A DNA stretch of 64,000 nucleotides from the NCBI GenBank assembly GCA_947499565.1, contig CANMOV010000002.1:248001-312000 (forward strand), written 5' to 3'. Positions 26,734 to 34,921 of the stretch are shown here, in pieces. The stretch is from an uncultured Croceitalea sp. GTDB taxonomy: Bacteria > Bacteroidota > Bacteroidia > Flavobacteriales > Flavobacteriaceae. Position numbers and translations under genes: made by a program. How positions within the stretch are numbered: the stretch's first letter is position 1; each line of letters starts with the position of its first letter. A model generated the notes under the pieces. It did not search any database. It worked only from the letters and a program-made list of their open reading frames with translations, and was not told the origin of the DNA.

Positions 26734-27647
26734 TGAAATATCAAGGCAAAACAAACTGTTTTTTGGTTGTGCTCATTTTATGCCTACTAGCGCTTTCATG
26801 CAATAAAGAAGAAGATATCTCAAAACCTAGAGAAGATACTATTTTCTATCTACCCTTAATAGTTCATGTGTTACACAATGGTGAGCCTATTGGTAAGGGC
26901 TCAAACTTATCAAATACTAGGATTAATCATCAGATAACCTTACTCAATAATGATTTTAGAAGGAAAATAGGCACAAGGGGTTACAATGAACATCCAGACG
27001 GGGGAGATTCTAAAATTGAATTTGTCTTAGCTAAAAAGGACCCTAACGGTAAAGCTATTGACGGAATCAATAGAATAAATATGACCTTAATGGAAGTGGA
27101 ACCAATTGGATACAATCAAAATCATTATGCGCAGTATGCATATTGGAATTCCAATGAGTACATAAATGTCTGGCTTACTCCTTTACCAACTGAATTAGAT
27201 TGTGTAGTACTAGGGATTTCTTCAGGGCCCGATACTGATTTGCCAGGGACAGAGTTTTTATCCATACCAAAAGAAGGTGATGCTGAAGGGATACTAATAA
27301 ACACAGTACATTTTGGCGAATCAGATTTAAACTGTCATGCAAATTTAGGAAGAACATTAACTCATGAAATGGGCCATTATTTAGGTTTATTACATACATG
27401 GGGGAATGGTGTTTGTGAAACTAATGACTTTTGTGAGGATACTCCAGCAGAGAATAGTGCAGTTTTTGGCAGAAATTCATTTTTGGGTTGTGATGGTGAA
27501 GAGATTATGATTTCTAACTATATGAATTTTAGTGATGATGCGGTCATGAATATTTTCACTAATGACCAAATTAAAAGAATGCATTACGTTTTAAATAATC
27601 ATGAAGGTAGGCATGCTTTATTATCTAGAAGTGTTATCGGGGAGTGA
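26730..27647 (+). CDS. M43 (pappalysin-like) zinc metalloprotease, lipoprotein
   Basis: A 305-residue exported protease. The N terminus ends in a lipobox (LLALSC, Cys about 28), so it is a lipoprotein. The metzincin motif is complete: H212-E213-x-x-H216-x-x-G-x-x-H222 in HEMGHYLGLLH; the Met-turn lies in SNYMNF. Two cysteine pairs in the CETNDFCEDTP region fit M43 enzymes. It probably degrades extracellular protein. Confidence 0.9.
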   Translation: MMKYQGKTNCFLVVLILCLLALSCNKEEDISKPREDTIFYLPLIVHVLHNGEPIGKGSNLSNTRINHQITLLNNDFRRKIGTRGYNEHPDGGDSKIEFVLAKKDPNGKAIDGINRINMTLMEVEPIGYNQNHYAQYAYWNSNEYINVWLTPLPTELDCVVLGISSGPDTDLPGTEFLSIPKEGDAEGILINTVHFGESDLNCHANLGRTLTHEMGHYLGLLHTWGNGVCETNDFCEDTPAENSAVFGRNSFLGCDGEEIMISNYMNFSDDAVMNIFTNDQIKRMHYVLNNHEGRHALLSRSVIGE

Positions 27648-27754
27648 GTCTTAATATGAAATTTATCTAAAGGAATTAAAGGTCATGTAATAGTATTATG
27701 CCACTTCTATAAAATTTTATCGTCTTTAAAAATCATCATCAAAAAACCTTATAA

Positions 27755-29251
27755 ATGAAATTAAAATCAACTATAGTAGTGCTGTTATTTCTGTTGACAA
27801 CACTGATTAGTAATGCTCAAAATATCGAAAACAAAATTGACAGTTTTATTGAAGAAACTTTAAACCAGTTTAGCGAAATACCTAGCTTATCAATTACTGT
27901 TGTTAAAGACAATCAACCAATTTTCACAAAAACCTATGGATATACGGATGTAGATAACAGGATAAAATCAACAACTGAATCAGCTTACTATATTGCTTCT
28001 GCAACTAAGTCTTTTGTTGGACTGGTAGCTGCACAATTAGAAGAAGAAGGTGTCTTAGATTTAAATACATCAATATCCCAATTTGCTCCAATTAAAAATT
28101 TTAAAGACACCTCTCTTTTTGAGGGGGTAACCATCACTGATTTGCTATCACATACCAGTGGAATTAGAAATGGACTTTTTACATGGCGATACGCTAGCAT
28201 TGGAGATTACACAACCCAGGATATGATTCAAATTCTGGAGGAAAAAACGATATCTCTTAAAAATGACAAATCATACCGCTATGACAACTTTGGATACAAT
28301 TTACTAGACCTTATTTTATCTCAAGAATATGGTTTGGCCTGGAAAGAATTATTAAAAGACAAGATATTTAAAGCCCTTGATATGCCAAATACTACTGCTT
28401 ATATCTCAAAGGCTAAGAAAGAACGATGGAATATTGCACTTCCGTATACATCAATCAATGATAAGAGGAAACCTCAATTAGCATTAACACAAAAAAATGA
28501 TATGACTTTTCAAGCTGCCGGTGGAATGCTTATGTCTATTAAAGATGCTCAAAAATGGTTGCTAATGAATATGAATAGGGGGCAATTAAATGGCACTCAA
28601 TTCTTCTCTGAAACTGTTGTGAAGAAGTCACATGCTATAATTGCAGATTCAAAAAGTAACGGGGATATTTTTACTAATGAAGGATATGGTTTAGGATGGA
28701 ACAATGCTAAATTTAAAGACCAAAAAGTACTATACCATTTTGGGGGGTTTGATGGTTATTTTGCTCATATTTCTTTTTTACCTGAATCGAATATCGGAAT
28801 TGCTGTTTTTGCCAACGAAAGCCATTTTGGTGATAATGTATCAAATTTGATCGCAGCCTATATCTATGACCTACTTCTAGGGAATGTGACCCAACTATCA
28901 GATTATGAAAATGAAATTGAAAAAGTAGTAAATAGGGTTGAAGATATACAAAAGAATTTTGAGCAGGACAGACTAAACAGGGCCAATCGAAAATGGACAT
29001 TGTTGCATGATTTGGAAAACTATGTTGGTAAATATGGAAACAAATATGCAGGGAGTATAAATGTTGAAACTTTTGATGAATCGTTAAAGGTAAACTTAGG
29101 TATTTCAACAGCTATTGCGAGTCCATCAACTAAAGATGATTCCATAAGGGTAGAATTTAGAAATGGCCACGGGTCGGATATTTTGTTTATTTCAGATAAT
29201 AATGGGACCATGGCATTAGTATATGGGGGCAATGTTTATTTAAAAGAGTAA
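27755..29251 (+). CDS. Class C beta-lactamase-like serine hydrolase
   Basis: A 498-residue exported protein with a signal peptide ending at SNAQ. The serine hydrolase triad is seen as S82-A-T-K85, Y176-D-N178 and H328-F-G330 in place of KTG. The first 360 residues are the catalytic domain, and about 100 more form a C-terminal lipocalin-like extension. Enzymes of this group are mostly D-amino peptidases or esterases; resistance to beta-lactams should not be assumed. Confidence 0.88.
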   Translation: MKLKSTIVVLLFLLTTLISNAQNIENKIDSFIEETLNQFSEIPSLSITVVKDNQPIFTKTYGYTDVDNRIKSTTESAYYIASATKSFVGLVAAQLEEEGVLDLNTSISQFAPIKNFKDTSLFEGVTITDLLSHTSGIRNGLFTWRYASIGDYTTQDMIQILEEKTISLKNDKSYRYDNFGYNLLDLILSQEYGLAWKELLKDKIFKALDMPNTTAYISKAKKERWNIALPYTSINDKRKPQLALTQKNDMTFQAAGGMLMSIKDAQKWLLMNMNRGQLNGTQFFSETVVKKSHAIIADSKSNGDIFTNEGYGLGWNNAKFKDQKVLYHFGGFDGYFAHISFLPESNIGIAVFANESHFGDNVSNLIAAYIYDLLLGNVTQLSDYENEIEKVVNRVEDIQKNFEQDRLNRANRKWTLLHDLENYVGKYGNKYAGSINVETFDESLKVNLGISTAIASPSTKDDSIRVEFRNGHGSDILFISDNNGTMALVYGGNVYLKE

Positions 29252-29460
29252 TATTATTATGAAATCAAAAATCTATTTTGAAAAATAATAAAAGGATGAA
29301 AAAATTATTCTTTGTATCATCGTTCTTGTGCGTCAGCTTTGTTTTTGATAAATCTGAGCATAGTCCTATTTTTGAAAAATCTGAAAGGTTTAATAAAAAA
29401 GCGTTAGAATATTGGATTGCGTTAACAATTGGCAAAATCGCTAAAAAGAAAGTTCAAATA

Positions 29461-30405
29461 ATGAAAAGATTCCGCCTTAATATAAATAGTCTTTGGGTCA
29501 TTGGGTTAATGCTGTTGAATTTCTTTTGTATAGGGTGCAAGAGTAATATTCAGCCTCTAAGACTTGCAACATATACGTATTCTACAAACAATAGAATAAG
29601 CAATCTAAAACCACTTTCAAGAGAATTGGAAAAGGTTTTGGAAAGACCGGTTCAAATAAAAAGTTATCCAGATGTTATATCGTTTATTGAAGGAATAAAA
29701 TCTGATGAAGTTGATATTGGTATGATAAATACTTTAGGATATTTACTTTTTTCTTTAGACAATAAAAATATGAAACCAATAACCACTTTAAAAGTTAGAA
29801 ATAATGCTATCGATAATTACAAAACTGTCCTATTAGCCAATAATGAAGTTGTTGAAGATTTAGAAACTCTAATGGAAAATCATAGTAATTTGTCCATGAT
29901 GTTTGTTGCAGAAGGTTCGACTTCTGGCAATCTTGTTCCTAGATTACTTTTAAGTTCATTGGGCATTAAATCTCCTGAAAATCAATTTAAAGAGGTAAAA
30001 TATGGAGGTAACCATACTACTACCTTTAATAAATTGATAGCAGGAGAAACTGATATTTGCGCTTTTGGCAGCAACGAATACTATAAACAAATTCAAGCAG
30101 ATTCAACTCTTTTAAACACTCATAAGTTGTTATGGGTTTCAGAGGAGATTCCTTTAGGCCCGGTGTTATTGAATAATAACATTAATCAATTGGATAAAAA
30201 AAAGATTACAAATTTATTTTTGAATTTGCATAAAGATAATTTTGCTGCATTACAGTCTATAAAAGAAGGTTGGTCTGAAGCAAAACAAGCCGAAAAGTTC
30301 TATCCAATTTCAGATGGGTATTACGATGATTTTAGAATGATTAATGGTAATAAAACGGACCTACTAGAAGTTTTAGATTTTTTCCAAAAAGCCAACAATG
30401 ACTAG
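29461..30405 (+). CDS. PhnD-like substrate-binding lipoprotein
   Basis: A 314-residue phosphate/phosphonate-type periplasmic binding protein. With the ATG at 29461 the N terminus is a proper lipoprotein signal (MLLNFFCIGC, lipobox Cys). The frame is open upstream to 29278, but that extension would bury the signal. Conserved parts include the LATYTYS start strand, the DVIS/FIEGIKSDEVDIGMINT segment and FVAEGSTSGN. No permease or ATPase gene follows, so it is an orphan binding protein; a sensory role is possible. Confidence 0.82.
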   Translation: MKRFRLNINSLWVIGLMLLNFFCIGCKSNIQPLRLATYTYSTNNRISNLKPLSRELEKVLERPVQIKSYPDVISFIEGIKSDEVDIGMINTLGYLLFSLDNKNMKPITTLKVRNNAIDNYKTVLLANNEVVEDLETLMENHSNLSMMFVAEGSTSGNLVPRLLLSSLGIKSPENQFKEVKYGGNHTTTFNKLIAGETDICAFGSNEYYKQIQADSTLLNTHKLLWVSEEIPLGPVLLNNNINQLDKKKITNLFLNLHKDNFAALQSIKEGWSEAKQAEKFYPISDGYYDDFRMINGNKTDLLEVLDFFQKANND

Positions 30406-30534
30406 TGCTTTCAGGAAGCAATGGTCATAATGTACATTTTTACAATTATTTTACGACTTTCTTTAGAGACCTTGAAAAGGAACCTTTTAAAAGACTTTTA
30501 TTTCTTTAGCTTGGTTTTTACTTTGGATTTTAAA

Positions 30535-31680
30535 TCAAGCACTCTTTTTAAAGAGGTTCTGCACAGTTTTTGGTTTAAAATTGGCCCAGAGCAAAGGATG
30601 TTCACTTGCCGCATCTCTTTCGTTCCGCATACTATCATAAGTATCCCATTGTGGCCTTTTCAGTGGCCACAAAGCCTTTCGGTTCATGCCGCAATTGTTG
30701 ATGTTCCCAAAAAGGCTTGGTGATGCCATTAGGTAGTCCCGTTGTTTAATGTTCACACCCATTCGGTAGGCACCCATTCTAAAATAGCTCGAATCCGAAC
30801 CAGAATCTGGAAGTACATCAAAAGAACCATGCTTTACAATATCCATTGCCTCTGTATCCATAATCGGAGAAATAATCTTGGAATAAGATGCCGCATTAAA
30901 GGTGCCGGCGATAACAATGTGGTTGAATCCCTTGGCTTTTAGCCCTTCATAAATCTTGGCCACAAATTCGGCCTGTTTACGGAGATTTATATCAGTTCGA
31001 TGTTCATTGGAAAACTGACAGTTCAATAGGTATAATGTCCTATTTTCTGGGGTCTTGATTTTATACTTGATAAAATCAGTATCAAAAACTAGATTTCCAT
31101 TGGCATCTCTTTCATTGGCATAAGATTTTATATTGACTAAACGATAGTCCTTTTTTAATAGCAGACCCATTCCAAGGTTCAATGTACCATTTCCCTGTAG
31201 ATGGATGATTTCATGATAACATGGTTCGGGTGTATCCTTGAACATATGGTCGTGGAACTGTAAAAGGGAAGCCCTGTTCTCCACCTGTTGCAACAGCAGG
31301 ATATCCGGGTCGGTCTCCAAAATTACCTTGGCTTTGTTGATAATGGATTCCTTGTTGATGGGCACGGAATTCAATCTTGTCCAACCGTTCCAATCGGTCC
31401 TATAGGATGCCCTTGTTTCCATTACTTTTATGGTCGACCTCGCATGAAGGCTCCCGTCCATATTGGACATCGACAATTGTGTTCCGTTCCTTGAATCATG
31501 AAAACCTAAAAGGTCTGCAAGTTCACGCAATCGCCTAAGATGGTCAGGAGTCTTTTTGGCTTTGAAGAACAGCTTCTCAAATTCTTCGCTCCAAATTTCA
31601 CATTTGGTCCCATGCTCGAGTTTCAATAGTTCCGTCGAACGATGGAAAAGGTTCTGGATGTTATAGGTCGCTATTTTCAT
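30535..31680 (-). CDS. Endonuclease/exonuclease/phosphatase family protein
   Basis: A 381-residue EEP-fold protein starting MKIATYNIQNLF, the standard Asn-containing first strand. Later pieces fit the fold: ILLLQQVENRASLLQF at the Glu position, VIAGTFNAASYS where GDFN is usual, and a C-terminal HPLLW for the catalytic His. It has no signal peptide. It overlaps the preceding HTH gene by four bases, so its transcription is tied to the rteC-HTH unit. Such genes recur near the ends of Bacteroidota ICEs; the substrate is unknown. Confidence 0.82.
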   Translation of the reverse strand: MKIATYNIQNLFHRSTELLKLEHGTKCEIWSEEFEKLFFKAKKTPDHLRRLRELADLLGFHDSRNGTQLSMSNMDGSLHARSTIKVMETRASYRTDWNGWTRLNSVPINKESIINKAKVILETDPDILLLQQVENRASLLQFHDHMFKDTPEPCYHEIIHLQGNGTLNLGMGLLLKKDYRLVNIKSYANERDANGNLVFDTDFIKYKIKTPENRTLYLLNCQFSNEHRTDINLRKQAEFVAKIYEGLKAKGFNHIVIAGTFNAASYSKIISPIMDTEAMDIVKHGSFDVLPDSGSDSSYFRMGAYRMGVNIKQRDYLMASPSLFGNINNCGMNRKALWPLKRPQWDTYDSMRNERDAASEHPLLWANFKPKTVQNLFKKSA

Positions 31681-31964
31681 GCCGCCCTTCTTTTAAAGTC
31701 CAGTTCATTGCTTTCCAAGATTTCGTTTATCTTTTCCTGGTCATAATAGATAATACCGCCAAGTTTGGAATAGGGGATGGTGCCATTTATTCTAAAGTTC
31801 TGTAACGTGCCCGGACTGATTTCAAGTTTATTCATCACCTGCGCCGATTTAATCCAATGGTCGATACCCACTTTTCCATCTGTGATTAGAATATCCTTTA
31901 TCTCCTTTAGAAGTTTGGTTCTAAATTCTTCGAGGTCCTCTGTGGTAATAATGTTCGCTGCCAT
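31677..31964 (-). CDS. Helix-turn-helix (excisionase-like) protein
   Basis: A 95-residue protein with a C-terminal winged HTH of the MerR/excisionase class: SAQVMNKLEISPGTLQNFR, then IPYSKLGGIIYY. The ATG at 31964 (MAANIITTED) is preferred; the frame also holds an ATG at 31985. In CTn elements such proteins direct excision or control tra genes. It sits between rteC and the EEP gene, overlapping the latter by four bases. Confidence 0.85.
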   Translation of the reverse strand: MAANIITTEDLEEFRTKLLKEIKDILITDGKVGIDHWIKSAQVMNKLEISPGTLQNFRINGTIPYSKLGGIIYYDQEKINEILESNELDFKRRAA

Positions 31965-32119
31965 AATCCATTTGTTTAAGTTCAAAAGGTGTTTATTGTT
32001 TTACAATGCACCAGTTTGAATCGTTTTGAACAAATGTGGCCAATCATTTCAGAAATAATTCACCAGTAGACCCGACCTCCGGTCAAAATTTAACATCTAC
32101 AGGTAAATTTTATGAAACC

Positions 32120-32950
32120 TCAAGCATCTGAATCGTTCATCCTATCCTCCAATCCTTTGGAAAGGTCTTCCATGAACTTTGTCCTGCTTTTTTTTCTACG
32201 TCGGATTTCCGAATAGATTTTATAAACGTCACCAGGGTTATGGTTGAATGCCTGTCGAAGTACTTTGTCGATAGCTGATATTTCAGCCTTTCCATAATTG
32301 ACGGCACCAACACTTGCCAGGGCATAAACAAGCTCTACATATGCCGTATTGGACAGTGTCCACTCTAGATTGCTTTCTGAAAAATCATAACAAGGGTTAT
32401 TTTTAGAATCAATATTGATTAAACGCTTTTTTAAATAACCAATCAATCTTTTATTGGCAAACAACTTGGCAAGTAATAAATCATGTGATGTACAAAAATC
32501 CCTATCACGATAATAATGTCTAGAATATGTAATATTCACATCTTTAAAATAAGCTCTGGTAAAATAATTTTCATCCAAGTGTGTTTTATCCTGTTCAATG
32601 TATTGAACAAAATCAAGGTTATATCTAAAGAACCTATTGATCTTGTCCATCTTTTTTTGGATATAGGCCTTCTGAACTTTTTGATTACCCAATGGAAACT
32701 GAATCTCAAAAGAGCGCAGTTCCGAATAGTAGACCAAATTGGATAAAGGAACTTGTTTTATCGTTTTGAAAAATTCAATTCCCTCTTCTATGTTATGAAA
32801 AGCGTGGTTTGAAATTTTCTTTTTGAAATGATAGATAACCTCACGGCATTTGGATAATGATAAGTCGCACATTTTAATGACATGCGAATTTTCTAATCTG
32901 ATGGTTTCCAATTCTTTTAATAGATTTTGAGATAGTAGTTTTAATTCCAT
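32120..32950 (-). CDS. rteC: RteC-type regulator
   Basis: A 276-residue protein matching RteC of tetracycline-inducible Bacteroides conjugative transposons, where RteC activates excision. The mid-part with SRHYYRDRDFCTSHDLLLAKLFANKRL and the C-terminal IYSEIRRRKKSRTKF segment are characteristic. RteA/RteB and tetQ are not visible here, so its own control must differ from CTnDOT. It is the right-most element gene before the tRNA. Confidence 0.88.
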   Translation of the reverse strand: MELKLLSQNLLKELETIRLENSHVIKMCDLSLSKCREVIYHFKKKISNHAFHNIEEGIEFFKTIKQVPLSNLVYYSELRSFEIQFPLGNQKVQKAYIQKKMDKINRFFRYNLDFVQYIEQDKTHLDENYFTRAYFKDVNITYSRHYYRDRDFCTSHDLLLAKLFANKRLIGYLKKRLINIDSKNNPCYDFSESNLEWTLSNTAYVELVYALASVGAVNYGKAEISAIDKVLRQAFNHNPGDVYKIYSEIRRRKKSRTKFMEDLSKGLEDRMNDSDA

Positions 32951-33265
32951 AAGCTGACCTTTTTAACACTGCATACATCAGGTTAGCTACTTATAGACTG
33001 GGGCTCTTCAATCTTATTTATTAAATCAGGTCACTTCTATAAAATTTATAACAATAATTATGCCTTCTTTTTATTGATTATTAAGATACCCTTCTATTGT
33101 AGTCATATCAAATGATAATGAGTAGAGCATAGACATGAGTTAGTAAAAGTCTCTTAATAGGTGGTTTTTAATATTAAATATGTGAAAATGGTGTAATTCG
33201 AAGGTCGAAATGTTAAATTTTCCATTTTAACAAAAAAGATCGCAAAAAGTCTGCAATTGTTTGAA
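32951..33265. other. Gene-free stretch holding the probable ICE right border
   Basis: No gene is visible between rteC and the tRNA-Asp terminator. A 16-bp word CACTTCTATAAAATTT at 33032-33047 repeats in the same orientation at 27702-27717. The exact junction cannot be placed without a comparison genome. Confidence 0.4.
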
Positions 33266-33297
33266 TAAAAAAAGCCCCCACATCTGTGAAGGCCTTT
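33266..33297 (-). terminator. Terminator of tRNA-Asp
   Basis: On the minus strand AAAGGCCTTCACA pairs with TGTGGGGGCTTT around a GA loop, with G-U pairs, and a run of Ts follows. It starts about 10 bases after the tRNA 3' end, so the tRNA transcription unit has not been split by the ICE. Confidence 0.65.
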
Positions 33298-33307
33298 GTT
33301 TACTGAG

Positions 33308-33381
33308 CGGTCTGGACGGGACTCGAACCCGCGACCCCCTGCGTGACAGGCAGGTATTCTAACCAACTGAACTACCAGACC
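33308..33381 (-). tRNA. tRNA-Asp (GTC)
   Basis: 74 bases fold as a cloverleaf: acceptor GGTCTGG with CCAGACC, discriminator G, anticodon stem CCTGC/GCAGG around loop CTGTCAC giving anticodon GTC, and TTCGAGT in the T loop. CCA is not encoded. It marks the start of chromosomal core sequence. Confidence 0.96.
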
Positions 33382-33500
33382 AATGATTTTATCTTTACGA
33401 CTCCTGCAACAGCGGGATTCAAATCTTGTTCAAATTGCTTCTCTCAAAGCGAGGGCAAATATACACTCACTTTTTCTTTTGAACAAACAAAATTTTCAAT

Positions 33501-34430
33501 TCAATTGAATTTTTGTCGTTCCGTCATGAATGTATTCATGATTTTTGAGAAACCTGAGCGTACATCAACCTCCACATACTTGATTTTATATTGCGAACAT
33601 TTTAATTTTAAATTATTTAAATAACTCTTTACTTTATTTGAATAAGCGTGCTTAATGTTTTCCGCATAAACATCTATATGCTTGCCAGTTTCAACATCAA
33701 CAAAGCGTTTAGGAGAATTATCAAAGTCAAAGTCTAATTCGTGTTCGCTATCTAAAAGATGAAATAAAACCACCTCGTGTTTGTTGTACTTTAAATGGCG
33801 AAGTGCTTCAAACAATTGTTCTTCTTCCACTTCATTTTGAAACATATCTGAAAACAGAAAAATTAAACTTCTTCTATGAAGTTTTTCAGCTATTTGGTTT
33901 AGATAGTGGTATGTTTTGGTTTCTTTAGCTGGATTTGAATCAAGGGCAATCGAGTTTAGTTTATCTAGCAACATCTGAAAATGACGTTCACTACTTTTCT
34001 CATTAACATAAAAATTGTAATTATCAGAATAGCTACTTAAGCCTACAGCATCTCGTTGCTTTTTTAGAATATTCATAAGGGCAGCAATGGCCATTACCCC
34101 AAAACCTATTTTATTTAAATTATCTAGAGATAAATTTTTAATTTCTGGATAATACATAGAAGCAGAATTATCCAGAATCATATGGCATCGTAAATTGGTT
34201 TCTTCCTCGTAGCGTTTTGTATACAGCTTATCTGTTCTTGCAAACAGCTTCCAGTCTATATGCTTAGTACTTTCGCCAGTGTTGTAAATTTTATGTTCGG
34301 CAAATTCAGCTGAAAAACCATGAAATGGACTTTTATGGATACCACTAATAAAACCTTCTACCACCTGTTTGGCCATAAGCTCAAGGTTGTTAAATAGCTT
34401 TGCTTTATTTAGTTCTGATTTAATGTCCAT
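33501..34430 (-). CDS. DUF58 domain protein
   Basis: A 309-residue DUF58 protein with a von Willebrand-A-like core. Typical parts: the FSAEFAEHKIYNTGESTKHIDWKLFARTDKLYTKRYEEET opening block (split here by function, not sequence) and MILDNSASM, a MIDAS-like DxSxS. Such proteins pair with MoxR ATPases, and in Bacteroidetes the batA-like cluster; no MoxR gene is in the window. It lies downstream of trxA, separated by a strong terminator. Confidence 0.88.
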   Translation of the reverse strand: MDIKSELNKAKLFNNLELMAKQVVEGFISGIHKSPFHGFSAEFAEHKIYNTGESTKHIDWKLFARTDKLYTKRYEEETNLRCHMILDNSASMYYPEIKNLSLDNLNKIGFGVMAIAALMNILKKQRDAVGLSSYSDNYNFYVNEKSSERHFQMLLDKLNSIALDSNPAKETKTYHYLNQIAEKLHRRSLIFLFSDMFQNEVEEEQLFEALRHLKYNKHEVVLFHLLDSEHELDFDFDNSPKRFVDVETGKHIDVYAENIKHAYSNKVKSYLNNLKLKCSQYKIKYVEVDVRSGFSKIMNTFMTERQKFN

Positions 34431-34450
34431 TGGAAATCTAAGATAAAATA

Positions 34451-34478
34451 AAAAGGTCTGGCAATTGCCAGACCTTTT
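34451..34478 (-). terminator. Intrinsic terminator of trxA
   Basis: A perfect palindrome with AAAAGGTCTGGC pairing GCCAGACCTTTT around AATT. On the minus strand it is followed by a T-rich tract, and it lies 24 bases after the trxA stop. Confidence 0.8.
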
Positions 34479-34502
34479 CTAAAATTTAACGATTACTAGT
34501 GA

Positions 34503-34820
34503 CTACAATAAAGCATCAATAGCATCTGTATAGACTTTCTTTGGTGATACACCTACTTGGCGACTTACAATTTCACCACCTTTAAATACTAATACCGTAG
34601 GGATATTACGCACACCGTATTTAGCTGCAAATTGCTGATTAGCATCTACGTCTACTTTACCTACAACGGCTTTGCCATCATACTCCGTACTTACCTCGTC
34701 TATGATTGGACCAACCATGCGGCAAGGGCCACACCAAGCTGCCCAAAAATCTACTACTACGGGTTTATCACTTTTTAAAACAACTTCATCAAAAGTTGCA
34801 TCTGTTATTTCTAGTGCCAT
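34503..34820 (-). CDS. trxA: Thioredoxin
   Basis: A 105-residue classical thioredoxin with active site W-C30-G-P-C33 and the cis-proline strand NIPTVLVF. Reduces cytoplasmic disulfides with NADPH and thioredoxin reductase. Single-gene unit: own promoter at 34843 and own terminator at 34451. Confidence 0.97.
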   Translation of the reverse strand: MALEITDATFDEVVLKSDKPVVVDFWAAWCGPCRMVGPIIDEVSTEYDGKAVVGKVDVDANQQFAAKYGVRNIPTVLVFKGGEIVSRQVGVSPKKVYTDAIDALL

Positions 34821-34842
34821 GTTTTATCTATTTTCTATTATG

Positions 34843-34850
34843 CAAAGTTA
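34843..34850 (-). promoter_or_regulatory. trxA promoter -7 box
   Basis: TAACTTTG on the minus strand matches the Bacteroidota -7 consensus TAnnTTTG, about 23 bases before the trxA start. No clear -33 TTG was found at the ideal distance. Confidence 0.5.
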
Positions 34851-34921
34851 GTCAAATATACTCCTGTTTCCTTACGGGGTAAGCATTCGTTTTCATTATT
34901 AATGTATTAGTAAAACTTATA

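Larger units (their letters stand above)
1..33000. mobile_element. Integrative and conjugative element (partial, CTn type)
   Basis: Two blocks typical of Bacteroidota conjugative transposons are present: mobilization genes with an ssb/radC-like leader (1271-6148) and a leftward tra operon (17168-24101), with an RteC-type regulator near the right end (32120-32950). The left end is outside the window. The right end is placed only approximately: the last element-like gene starts at 32950, and tRNA-Asp with an intact terminator begins at 33266. I found no duplicated tRNA 3' fragment, so the attachment site is not identified. The tra set seen is E, F, G, I, J, K, M and N; traO, traP and traQ are not where they usually follow traN, because a second element sits there. 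Confidence 0.75.

Noticed and set aside
27755-29251. Beta-lactam resistance gene
   Set aside because: The class C fold is present but KTG is HFG and a C-terminal extension is attached, more like peptidase/esterase relatives.
30421-30723. Plus-strand frame over the end of the EEP nuclease gene
   Set aside because: It mirrors the coding frame of the opposite strand and has no independent support.
33308-33381. tRNA-Asp as ICE insertion site
   Set aside because: The tRNA terminator follows directly and no second copy of the tRNA 3' end was found in the window, so the usual tRNA-end insertion is not supported.
33624-33632. Another ACTCTTTAC word near the ICE border
   Set aside because: It lies within the DUF58 coding sequence and has no opposing arm.
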